49,422 bases of DNA from an uncultured Lachnospiraceae bacterium. Lineage in GTDB: Bacteria > Bacillota > Clostridia > Lachnospirales > Lachnospiraceae. The stretch is taken from the NCBI GenBank assembly GCA_930989745.1, contig CAKNMY010000009.1, positions 1 to 49,422 of the forward strand. The letters are read 5' to 3'. This document shows, one piece after another, positions 25,240 through 33,344 of this stretch. A program made the translations under genes and the position numbers. Each line of letters starts with the position of its first letter. The first letter of the stretch is position 1. A model generated the notes under the pieces. That model was given only the letters and a program-made list of their open reading frames with translations. It searched no databases and was not told the DNA's origin.

Positions 25240-26205
25240 ATGCAGAAAGTGACAGTGGTGATTCCGAACTTTAACGGGATCGCGTATATCAGAAAATGCC
25301 TGGACAGCCTGCGAAAACAGGATTTTTCGGATTTTTCGGTGATCGTCGTGGACAACGGATCCTCGGACGGCAGCAGGGAACTGATGAGAGAACATTACCC
25401 GGAGGTGCGCCTGATCGCTCTCCAGGAGAATCTTGGATTCTGCAGAGCGGTCAATGAGGGAATCCTGCATTCGGATACGCCCTATGTGCTGCTCCTGAAC
25501 AACGATACGGAGGCGGAGCCGGGATTTGTGCGCGCCATGTATGAGGCGATGGAAGTGCGGCCCCGCGCGTTTTCGTGCAGCGCGAAGCTGCTGCAGTATC
25601 ATGAGCGCACCAGGATGGACGACGCGGGAGACTTCTATAATGCCCTGGGCTGGGCATACGCCAGAGGAAAAGGAAAGCCGGAAGAGAAGTACAGCCAGAG
25701 CTGCCGGATCTTTTCCTCCTGCGGCGCTGCCGTGATCTACCGCAGAAGTATCCTCGAGCAGATCGGAATTTTTGACGAAGAGCATTTTGCCTATCTGGAG
25801 GATATGGACCTGGGCTACCGCGCGCGGATTGCGGGATATGAGAACTGGTACATACCCTCGGCGCGCGTCTATCATATCGGCAGCGCCACCACGGGGTCGC
25901 GGTATAACGAGTTTAAGATCCGCTATTCTTCCAGGAACAATATTTACCTGATTTATAAGAATATGCCGGTTTTACAGATTATCTTGAACCTGCCCTTCCT
26001 GGTGGCGGGATTTTTAATAAAATTTTTATTTTTTGCGTCCAGGGGATATGCCAGAGAATATCTGGCTGGGATCAAGAACGGTTTTTCCATCAGCAGAAAC
26101 GGAAAAAAAGCCGGAAAAAAGGTAAAATTCCGGTTAAGCAATATGAAAAATTATGCAAAGATTCAGCTGGAGCTGTGGGTCAATCTGGTGGGCAGATTCC
26201 TGTAA
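25240..26205 (+). CDS. GT2 glycosyltransferase, rhamnosyltransferase-like (WbbL type)
   Basis: Protein of 321 residues with a GT-A domain: VVIPNFNG, VVDNGSSDGS, NLGFCRAVNEG, the metal motif LNNDTE and a catalytic-type YLEDMDLGYR. A hydrophobic stretch near residues 243-265 and a basic C-terminal tail suggest membrane contact. The pattern resembles WbbL, which puts the first rhamnose on a lipid-linked acceptor, but other GT2 enzymes look alike. It is 13 bases after the previous gene and ends that operon. AAAGGGG precedes the ATG. Confidence 0.88.
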   Translation: MQKVTVVIPNFNGIAYIRKCLDSLRKQDFSDFSVIVVDNGSSDGSRELMREHYPEVRLIALQENLGFCRAVNEGILHSDTPYVLLLNNDTEAEPGFVRAMYEAMEVRPRAFSCSAKLLQYHERTRMDDAGDFYNALGWAYARGKGKPEEKYSQSCRIFSSCGAAVIYRRSILEQIGIFDEEHFAYLEDMDLGYRARIAGYENWYIPSARVYHIGSATTGSRYNEFKIRYSSRNNIYLIYKNMPVLQIILNLPFLVAGFLIKFLFFASRGYAREYLAGIKNGFSISRNGKKAGKKVKFRLSNMKNYAKIQLELWVNLVGRFL

Positions 26206-26242
26206 ACGGCGTTTTTTCAGAAAAGTGTAAGAAAATATTCTG

Positions 26243-26271
26243 TTGCCCTTTTTCGCAAGTTTTGGTATAGT
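26243..26271 (+). promoter_or_regulatory. Promoter of the initiating sugar transferase gene
   Basis: TTGCCC (26243-26248) and TATAGT (26266-26271) with a 17-base spacer, about 87 bases before the TTG start. This gives a 5' leader of about 80 bases in which I see no clear structure. Confidence 0.65.
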
Positions 26272-26357
26272 AAAGTTTATAATGAGCAGAACAAGGGACA
26301 GGTCTGCGGATTTTTATGTAATTTTGGACAAGGCGAAAGGTAATAAGGTGACCTACA

Positions 26358-27764
26358 TTGATTAAGGATAATCAAAAGTACTTTAACCGGATGCATGTTC
26401 TGATTGACGCGGTGGTGATAGCCGTCTCTTACTGGCTGGCATGGGTGCTGAAGTTCAGGAGCGGGCTGTTCGATAACGAGGGCGGCATGCTCCCGTTCGA
26501 ATGGTATATGTTCGGGCTTATATTTATCATCCCCGGCTATCTGATTCTGTATTATGCGTTCAATCTGTATACTTCCAAGCGCGTTCAGGGCCGGCGGCTG
26601 GAATTTGCCAACATAGCGAAGGCGAATACCATCGGCATGCTTCTGATGATCAGCGCGATCTATGTTATCATTAAGGAGATCGACTTTTCCCGCTGGGTTA
26701 TCTTCATTTTCTATGCCGTGAACATAGTCCTTGAGACATTTGTAAGAAACGGCATCAGATATCTGCTACGCGATATGCGCAGGCGCGGATTCAACCAGAA
26801 GCATATCCTTCTGGTTGGCTACAGCCGGGCTGCTGAGGAATACATTGACCGCATTATTCAGAACCCTCAGTGGGGCTACACAGTCAGAGGCATTCTGGAT
26901 GATTCCGTCACTGCGGGTACCATGTATAAGGGCGTCAAAGTACTTGGCAGAATTGATAATCTCATGGTGATTCTGCCGGAGAATAAACTGGACGAGATAG
27001 CGATCACGCTGGGTCTGAGTGAATATTTCCGGCTGGAAGAAATTGTCGCGCTGTGTGAGAAATCCGGCGTGCATACGAAGTTTATTCCGGATTATAATAA
27101 TATTATTCCAACAAAACCATATACGGAAGACCTGCTGGGGCTTCCGGTTATCAATATCCGTTACGTGCCGCTGACAAATACGTTCAACGCCACGGTAAAG
27201 CGGCTTATGGATGTGGTTGGGGCTATTGTGGCTATTATACTTTTTTCACCCGTTATGCTGATTGCGGCAATCCTGGTGAAAGTGACTTCTCCCGGCCCTC
27301 TTATTTATAAGCAGGTCCGCGTCGGGCTGCACAACAAGAGCTTCGAGATGTATAAGTTCCGTTCCATGGAGGTACAGCCGGAGCAGGAAGAGCAGAAGGC
27401 GTGGACAGTCAAGAATGATCCGAGAGTCACGACAGTGGGAAAGTTTATGCGCAGGACAAGCATAGACGAGCTCCCACAGCTCTTCAATGTACTGCGGGGT
27501 GATATGAGCCTTGTGGGTCCGCGGCCGGAACGGCCGTTCTTCGTGGAGAAGTTCCGCGAGGAGATCCCGAGATACATGGTCAAGCACCAGGTGCGTCCCG
27601 GACTGACCGGGTGGGCACAGATCCATGGCTACCGGGGAGATACTTCGATCCGCAAGCGCATTGAGCACGATCTGTACTACATTGAGAACTGGACTGTCGG
27701 GCTGGATATCAAGATCTTGTTCCTCACCTTCTTCAAAGGCTTTGTGAACAAGAATGCTTATTGA
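26358..27764 (+). CDS. Undecaprenyl-phosphate sugar phosphotransferase (WcaJ/CpsE-like initiating enzyme)
   Basis: Protein of 468 residues that starts glycan assembly by moving a hexose-1-phosphate to undecaprenyl phosphate. Four N-terminal membrane helices (about 12-130), a nucleotide-binding-like middle domain (HILLVGYSRAAEE), a fifth hydrophobic segment (about 280-303) and the catalytic bacterial sugar transferase domain are in the usual order. Catalytic landmarks are KFRSM, RRTSIDELPQL, SLVGPRPE and RPGLTGWAQ. It begins at TTG 26358, with AAGGTG 7 bases upstream; no ATG is equally well placed. It closes directly against the LCP gene region. Glucose or galactose is the usual substrate. Confidence 0.94.
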   Translation: MIKDNQKYFNRMHVLIDAVVIAVSYWLAWVLKFRSGLFDNEGGMLPFEWYMFGLIFIIPGYLILYYAFNLYTSKRVQGRRLEFANIAKANTIGMLLMISAIYVIIKEIDFSRWVIFIFYAVNIVLETFVRNGIRYLLRDMRRRGFNQKHILLVGYSRAAEEYIDRIIQNPQWGYTVRGILDDSVTAGTMYKGVKVLGRIDNLMVILPENKLDEIAITLGLSEYFRLEEIVALCEKSGVHTKFIPDYNNIIPTKPYTEDLLGLPVINIRYVPLTNTFNATVKRLMDVVGAIVAIILFSPVMLIAAILVKVTSPGPLIYKQVRVGLHNKSFEMYKFRSMEVQPEQEEQKAWTVKNDPRVTTVGKFMRRTSIDELPQLFNVLRGDMSLVGPRPERPFFVEKFREEIPRYMVKHQVRPGLTGWAQIHGYRGDTSIRKRIEHDLYYIENWTVGLDIKILFLTFFKGFVNKNAY

Positions 27765-27799
27765 CGATAAGTGATAAAAGAACGCTAAGGGGAAGAGGT

Positions 27800-28969
27800 A
27801 TGGCTAAGAAAGTAAAGAAGAGCAAAGCTGCCAGGCGGCGCAGAAGAAGACGGGTATTTTTTGGTCTGGAGATTACGCTCCTGCTTGTACTGATCTGCGG
27901 TGTCTATGTATTGAGAAAGGCACAGGATGTGCTGAGCAATATCAATTTTGAGGAGAGCAATTATACGGCTGCCGATATCAGCGCAGATGAGGCTGCGATC
28001 CGTGAGCAGAAGAAACAGGGATACGAGATTATCGCGCTTCTGGGAATTGACGCGAGGAGCGCTGAAGAACTGAAGCGGAACAACAGCGACACAATGATCC
28101 TTGCATGCATTGATCATAATAACCAGCAGATCAAGCTGGCATCGATCTACAGAGACACGCTGCTGAATGTCGGAGACGGTGAGGGCGGCGATTATTACAT
28201 GAAGTGCAACGACGCCTACAATCAGGGCGGCGCGGAGCAGTTCCTCCGGATGGTAAATCAGAATCTGGATCTGAATGTCACAAAATACGCGACAGTGAAC
28301 TTTAAGGGGCTTGCCGAGGCGGTGGATCTGCTTGGCGGTCTGGATATTACAATGCGCGGCGATGAGATTATTCATATGAACAACTACTGTGTGGAGACTT
28401 CTGAGGTGACGGGCATGGACTATGAGCCGGTAGAGGAGCTGGAGAGTGATCTGGATATGGCGACTGTCCATGTCAACGGCGTACAGGCAGTGTCCTATTC
28501 CCGCATCCGCTACGACGAGGGCAGCGATTTCAGGCGCGCCTCCAGACAGCGTCTGGTGCTGGAGAAACTGTTCGAGAAGGCAAAGAGCGCCGGCATCCCG
28601 ACGATGATCAACGTTATGGAGCAGGTGCTTCCTGATGTGCTGACGAATATGACTTCTGAGGAGATTATGTCCCTGGGGATGTCAGTCATTACCTACAGCT
28701 TAGGAGAGCAGATCGGTTTCCCGATCGATCATATTGAAGACAATGTATATGTAAGCGGAGCGACCAGAGATGTGGTTGTCCCGGTGACGCTGGAGGATAA
28801 TGTAGTGAAGCTGCATCAGTTCCTGTTCCCTGAAATGACGTACACTCCGTCGGAAAGTGTACAGCAATTCAGCAATGACATCGCAGAATTTTCCGGATAC
28901 GGCGCGGAGGATATTCCTGAGTTCAGCAACAATGGAGCTATCATCGTAGAGCAGGAGACTTTATATTAA
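27800..28969 (+). CDS. LytR-CpsA-Psr (LCP) family protein, copy 1
   Basis: Protein of 389 residues: a strongly basic N-terminus, one membrane helix (about 20-39), then an outside LCP domain. LCP enzymes move polymers from their lipid carrier to peptidoglycan. Conserved arginines that bind the pyrophosphate lie in SIYRDTLL, SRIRYD and FRRASRQR, with the catalytic-site Asp pattern DSDTM partly shown as NNSDTM. Start at ATG 27800 rather than the upstream codon at 27761, because it follows AAGGGGAAGAGG. It is followed by a terminator. A close paralogue of identical length lies at 30075. Confidence 0.94.
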   Translation: MAKKVKKSKAARRRRRRRVFFGLEITLLLVLICGVYVLRKAQDVLSNINFEESNYTAADISADEAAIREQKKQGYEIIALLGIDARSAEELKRNNSDTMILACIDHNNQQIKLASIYRDTLLNVGDGEGGDYYMKCNDAYNQGGAEQFLRMVNQNLDLNVTKYATVNFKGLAEAVDLLGGLDITMRGDEIIHMNNYCVETSEVTGMDYEPVEELESDLDMATVHVNGVQAVSYSRIRYDEGSDFRRASRQRLVLEKLFEKAKSAGIPTMINVMEQVLPDVLTNMTSEEIMSLGMSVITYSLGEQIGFPIDHIEDNVYVSGATRDVVVPVTLEDNVVKLHQFLFPEMTYTPSESVQQFSNDIAEFSGYGAEDIPEFSNNGAIIVEQETLY

Positions 28970-28977
28970 CGGAAGAG

Positions 28978-29032
28978 AAAAAAAGCTGCGGTTCTGCCGG
29001 ACGAATAATTCTTCGGCCTTCCGCAGCTTTTT
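28978..29032 (+). terminator. Terminator after LCP copy 1
   Basis: AAAAGCTGCGG (28981-28991) pairs with CCGCAGCTTTTT (29021-29032), with a second inner stem. Both A and T tracts are present. Confidence 0.9.
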
Positions 29033-29050
29033 GAGAATATGGAGGCATGT

Positions 29051-29989
29051 ATGAACAGACCGACGGTGGATTTGATTATCCCCACCTATAAGCCGGGAAA
29101 GGAATTTCCGGCTCTTTTAAAAAAAATTGCCGCGCAGACGTATCCGGTCAGACGGATCATTGTGCGAAATACAGAAGAGGCGTATTGGGACAGCCGATGG
29201 GAGCAGCTTGTGCCGAATCTGGAGGTTCACCATATCCGAATGGAAGACTTCGACCACGGCGGAACAAGGGCAGAGGCAGCCGCGTGTTCCGATGCGGATC
29301 TTCTCTTTTTCATGACCCAGGACGCGGTGCCAGCGGACAACAATCTGGTCCATAATCTGGTGAAGCCTTTTGCCATGCAGTCTGTAAAGGCGTCGTATGC
29401 CCGACAGCTCGCCAGACCGGACTGCCGTTTTCTGGAAGCGTATACGAGATCTTTCAATTATCCGGAGAAGAGCTGTCTCAAAGATCTGGGAGATCTGCCG
29501 GAGCTTGGCATCAAGACGTTTTTCTGTTCCAATGTGTGCGCAGTATACGAGCGGACAGCGTATGAGGAGCTTGGAGGCTTTATCCGCCGCACGATCTTCA
29601 ATGAGGATATGATCTTTGCCGGACAGCTGATCCAGGAAGGCTATACCATCGCATACTGCGCAGACGCCAGGGTATACCACTCCCACAATTATACGGGCAG
29701 AGAACAGCTGCGCCGAAACTTTGATCTGGCGGTCTCTCAGGCGGATCATCCGGAAATCTTCGGCGGAATTTCTTCAGAGGGAGAGGGAATCCGCATGGTG
29801 ATATCCGCGGCAAAGCATGTCTGCGCGGCTGGGAAACCGTGGCTTGTGGCAGAGCTGGTATATCAGAGCGGATGCAAGTATATCGGATATTTTCTGGGAA
29901 AGCGCTACCGTCATCTTCCGGAGTCTGCAGTCCGCAGACTGACGATGAGCCCGCTGTACTGGGAGAAGCCAAAGAACAGAAATTCTTAA
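29051..29989 (+). CDS. GT2 glycosyltransferase, rhamnosyltransferase-like (RfbF/RgpB type)
   Basis: Protein of 312 residues with a GT-A domain: LIIPTYKPG, the FDHGGTRAEA block, FMTQDAVP (where QDA takes the place of DxD) and a NEDMIFAGQL catalytic-type acid. FDHGGTR and TQDA are typical of rhamnosyltransferases of O-antigen and rhamnan loci. The ATG at 29051 is chosen because GGAGG (29041-29045) lies 5 bases ahead; the ATG at 29039 lacks a site. It lies between two LCP genes. The preceding terminator implies partial read-through or a promoter I cannot see. Confidence 0.88.
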   Translation: MNRPTVDLIIPTYKPGKEFPALLKKIAAQTYPVRRIIVRNTEEAYWDSRWEQLVPNLEVHHIRMEDFDHGGTRAEAAACSDADLLFFMTQDAVPADNNLVHNLVKPFAMQSVKASYARQLARPDCRFLEAYTRSFNYPEKSCLKDLGDLPELGIKTFFCSNVCAVYERTAYEELGGFIRRTIFNEDMIFAGQLIQEGYTIAYCADARVYHSHNYTGREQLRRNFDLAVSQADHPEIFGGISSEGEGIRMVISAAKHVCAAGKPWLVAELVYQSGCKYIGYFLGKRYRHLPESAVRRLTMSPLYWEKPKNRNS

Positions 29990-30000
29990 GATATCTTTGT

Positions 30001-30029
30001 TTTACAAACAGTATGAAATTTGGTATGAT
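30001..30029 (+). promoter_or_regulatory. Promoter of LCP copy 2
   Basis: TTTACA (30001-30006), 17-base spacer, TATGAT (30024-30029), ending 45 bases before the ATG. The same TTTACA-17-TATGAT form recurs before glmS. Confidence 0.75.
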
Positions 30030-30074
30030 AGATGGGGCGATACAGTACACACCGATAAGTAAAGGAAAAAGAAC

Positions 30075-31244
30075 ATGGCTAAGAAAAAAGTAAATAAAAA
30101 GAGCAAAGCGTACAAAAGGCGCAGAAAAAGACGTGTTCTGTTCGGAGTTGAGATTTTTGTCCTTCTGATCCTGGTGGGATGCTTGCTGGTATACTCCAAG
30201 GCAAAAGGGCTTCTGAACAGCATGAATCTGGTGGATCAGAATTTCAGCATCACGGATATCAGCGCTGATGAAGAAACGATCAGAGAACAGAAGCGGCAGG
30301 GCTATGAAACCATTGCGTTGGTAGGCGTGGACTCCAGAGAGACGGATGAGCTGATGAACAGCGACGTGATGATTCTTGCATGCATTGATCACAATAATAA
30401 GCAGATCAAGCTGGCATCTATCTACAGGGACACGCTCCTCAATATCGGAGACGGAGAGGGCGGAGATTTCTATACCAAGAGCAACGACGCATATAACAAG
30501 GGCGGCTATGAGCAGTTCCTCAAGATGGTGAATGAGAATCTTGATATGAACATTACGAAATTTGCGACAGTGAACTTTAAGGCTGTTGCAGACGCGATTG
30601 ATCTGCTGGGAGGGCTGGATGTCACGGTCAGCGGAGCGGAGATCATCTTCATGAATGACTATTGTATCGAGACCTCTAAGGCAACAGGACTGGACTATGA
30701 GCCGATCCCGGAGCTGGGAAGCGATACTGAGACAGCGACTGTACATCTGAACGGCGTGCAGGCGGTATCATATGCCCGTATCCGTTACGGCGGAGGCGAT
30801 GACTTCCGGAGAACTTCCAGACAGCGCATGATTATGGAGAAGATGTTCGCGAAGGCAAAGACCGCAGGAATTCCGACGCTCATGAAGATCATGGAGAAAG
30901 TGCTTCCGGAGATTACAACGAATATTGATTCGGATGAGATCATGAGTCTCGGCATGACGCTTCTGAGCTACTCGATCGGCGGGCAGACAGGATTCCCCTT
31001 CGACCATGTGGAGGGAACTGTCTACACCGGAGGCAGCGAACGCAGTGTGGTTATTCCGGTGACACTGGAGAATAACGTGATCCAGCTTCATCAGTATATG
31101 TATCCGGAGATGAGCTATACGCCCTCTGAGACGGTTCTGGAATACAGCAGCGATATTATCGAGATTTCAGGCTATGGCCCTGAGGATATCCCGGAATACA
31201 GCCAGGACGGCGCGAATCCGGTACAGCAGGAGACTCCGTACTGA
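30075..31244 (+). CDS. LytR-CpsA-Psr (LCP) family protein, copy 2
   Basis: Protein of 389 residues, aligned with copy 1 over its whole length without large gaps. Basic N-terminus, one membrane helix, then the outside LCP domain with SIYRDTLL, ARIRYGG and FRRTSRQR arginines. It most likely also attaches the rhamnan polymer, or another wall polymer, to peptidoglycan. It has its own promoter and terminator, so it can be expressed apart from copy 1. MxYTPSE and GYGPEDIPEYS near the C-terminus match copy 1 and are outside the usual LCP core. Confidence 0.94.
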   Translation: MAKKKVNKKSKAYKRRRKRRVLFGVEIFVLLILVGCLLVYSKAKGLLNSMNLVDQNFSITDISADEETIREQKRQGYETIALVGVDSRETDELMNSDVMILACIDHNNKQIKLASIYRDTLLNIGDGEGGDFYTKSNDAYNKGGYEQFLKMVNENLDMNITKFATVNFKAVADAIDLLGGLDVTVSGAEIIFMNDYCIETSKATGLDYEPIPELGSDTETATVHLNGVQAVSYARIRYGGGDDFRRTSRQRMIMEKMFAKAKTAGIPTLMKIMEKVLPEITTNIDSDEIMSLGMTLLSYSIGGQTGFPFDHVEGTVYTGGSERSVVIPVTLENNVIQLHQYMYPEMSYTPSETVLEYSSDIIEISGYGPEDIPEYSQDGANPVQQETPY

Positions 31245-31250
31245 TCATAC

Positions 31251-31297
31251 AGCGGCGGCAGCAGGCATCAGAGAAGATGCCGCTGCCGCCGCTTTTT
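31251..31297 (+). terminator. Terminator after LCP copy 2
   Basis: AGCGGCGGCAG pairs with CTGCCGCCGCT, extended by an inner GCATC/GATGC stem, then TTTTT. A very stable rho-independent terminator. Confidence 0.93.
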
Positions 31298-31329
31298 GCT
31301 CAGATTTTCCCTTAAGCGCGCGTTCTGAT

Positions 31330-31358
31330 TTTACAAAATGTTAAAAGTCTGGTATGAT
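31330..31358 (+). promoter_or_regulatory. Promoter of glmS
   Basis: TTTACA (31330-31335) and TATGAT (31353-31358) with a 17-base spacer. The leader to the ATG is only about 50 bases, too short for a glmS ribozyme. Confidence 0.78.
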
Positions 31359-31416
31359 ATACGGGATACTGAGGGTGAAAACGAGAAACAGTGAAATTTT
31401 TGAGGAGGAATTTTAT

Positions 31417-33243
31417 ATGTGTGGAATCGTTGGATACATTGGAAATCATCAGGCTGCGCCGGTTTTGCTGGACGGCCTGGCAAAGCTGGAATACCGCGGG
31501 TACGACTCCGCAGGCATGGCAGTCTATGACGGGGAGGAAATCCGCATGGTTAAGGCGACCGGACGGCTGAAAGTGCTGGACGCGCTGACGCAGGGAGGAA
31601 GTACGCTGCCGGGAACCGCGGGAATCGGGCATACCAGATGGGCAACCCACGGGAGTCCCACAGACACAAATGCTCATCCGCATTTTAACAGCGACGCGTC
31701 GATCGCTGTGGTGCATAACGGGATCATCGAGAACTATCAGAAACTGAAGAAAAAGCTTGAAGCCAGGGGGTATAAGTTTGTATCAGAGACAGATACGGAA
31801 GTGATTGCCCATCTGCTCGACCGCTATTATCAGGGGAATCCCCTGGAGGCGATAACAAAGATCATGCACCGCATGGAGGGGTCATACGCCCTGGGTATTA
31901 TTTTCCGGGATCATCCCGATGAGATCTATGCGGTGCGCAAAGACAGCCCGCTGATTGTCGGCAAGAGCAGCGAGGGCAGCCTGATGGCTTCGGATGTGCC
32001 GGCGATTCTGAAGTACACGAGAAGCGTGTACTTTATCGAAAATGAGGAGATCGTAAAGCTTACGAGGGACCGCCTGGAGTTTTATAATATCGATGAGGAG
32101 GAGCTGGAAAAAGAGCCGGCGGAAATCTCCTGGGACCTGAGCGCGGCAGAAAAGGGCGGTTACGACTATTTCATGCTCAAGGAGATCTATGAACAGCCGA
32201 AGGCGATCAGCGACACAATGAATCCGCGCATCCGGGACGGAGAGATCGTAATTGAAGAACTCGGCATGAGTGATGAGGAAATCCGGGAGATCCGTAAAAT
32301 ATACATTGTGGCATGCGGTTCAGCCTACCATGCCGGCGTGACCGGAAAATACGTACTGGAGGGCATGGCGCGCATACCCGTGGAAGTGGATCTTGCGTCG
32401 GAATTCCGATACCGCAATCCGATTCTCGATGAGAAGACGCTGGTCATCATTATCAGCCAGTCCGGCGAGACTGCCGATTCCCTTGCGGCGCTGCGGGAGG
32501 CAAAGGAGAGAAAAAGCCGTGTTCTGGGAATTGTGAATGTGGTCGGAAGCTCTATTGCGAGGGAGGCCGACAATGTATTTTATACCTGGGCAGGGCCGGA
32601 GATTTCCGTTGCCACCACGAAGGCGTACAGCACACAGCTGATCGCGCTGTATCTGCTTGCGATGAAGTTTTCAAAAGTGCGCGGTACGGTCGGAGAGGCG
32701 GAATTTGCAGCCATGCTGGAGGATCTGAGACGGCTGCCAAAACAGGTGGAGTTCCTCCTCGGAGGGCAGGAGAGGATTCAGAAATTTGCAAACCGCTATC
32801 TGGCGGCAGATCATATTTTCTTCATCGGGCGCGGGCTTGACTACGCGATTTCCCTGGAGGGGTCCTTAAAGCTCAAGGAGATTTCCTACATCCACTCCGA
32901 GGCGTATGCTGCCGGGGAGCTCAAGCACGGTACGATTTCTCTGATTGAGGACGGAACTCTGGTGGTGGCAGTGCTGACGCAGGAAGAACTGTATAAAAAG
33001 ACAATCAGCAATATACAGGAAGTCCGCACCCGGGGCGCGTTCGTCATGGCGGTGACAAACGCACATCACACAGATGCGGAGAAGAACGCGGATTATGTGA
33101 TATATCTGCCCGAAACCAACTCATATTTTACGAATTCTCTGGCAGTAATACCTCTGCAGCTGTTTGGATACTATGTCGCGCTCGGACGCGGACTGGATGT
33201 GGATAAGCCGAGAAATCTTGCGAAATCTGTAACGGTGGAATAG
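31417..33243 (+). CDS. glmS: Glutamine-fructose-6-phosphate aminotransferase (isomerizing)
   Basis: First committed step of amino-sugar synthesis: fructose-6-phosphate plus glutamine gives glucosamine-6-phosphate, the source of UDP-GlcNAc for peptidoglycan. The 608-residue protein begins MCGIVGYIG, with Cys2 as the glutaminase nucleophile after Met removal. RWATHG, HNGIIENY, two SIS domains (ACGSAYHAG and SQSGETADS in the first) and the C-terminal KPRNLAKSVTVE are canonical. The start at 31417 follows GAGGAGGA. It is its own transcription unit, with no ribozyme-like element in the leader. Confidence 0.98.
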   Translation: MCGIVGYIGNHQAAPVLLDGLAKLEYRGYDSAGMAVYDGEEIRMVKATGRLKVLDALTQGGSTLPGTAGIGHTRWATHGSPTDTNAHPHFNSDASIAVVHNGIIENYQKLKKKLEARGYKFVSETDTEVIAHLLDRYYQGNPLEAITKIMHRMEGSYALGIIFRDHPDEIYAVRKDSPLIVGKSSEGSLMASDVPAILKYTRSVYFIENEEIVKLTRDRLEFYNIDEEELEKEPAEISWDLSAAEKGGYDYFMLKEIYEQPKAISDTMNPRIRDGEIVIEELGMSDEEIREIRKIYIVACGSAYHAGVTGKYVLEGMARIPVEVDLASEFRYRNPILDEKTLVIIISQSGETADSLAALREAKERKSRVLGIVNVVGSSIAREADNVFYTWAGPEISVATTKAYSTQLIALYLLAMKFSKVRGTVGEAEFAAMLEDLRRLPKQVEFLLGGQERIQKFANRYLAADHIFFIGRGLDYAISLEGSLKLKEISYIHSEAYAAGELKHGTISLIEDGTLVVAVLTQEELYKKTISNIQEVRTRGAFVMAVTNAHHTDAEKNADYVIYLPETNSYFTNSLAVIPLQLFGYYVALGRGLDVDKPRNLAKSVTVE

Positions 33244-33344
33244 TTTCGGCATTTCATGCAAATTTAAATATTTCATCACAGAATGAACACAAATCACAGG
33301 TAAACTGTGCTTATACAAGATAAATGAGAAAAGGGGTAACAGCC

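Noticed and set aside
33244-33344. Promoter for the HtrA gene around TTATAC (33311-33316)
   Set aside because: No acceptable -35 box is found at 16-18 bases; a CACAG/CTGTG mini stem overlaps it but is too short to name.
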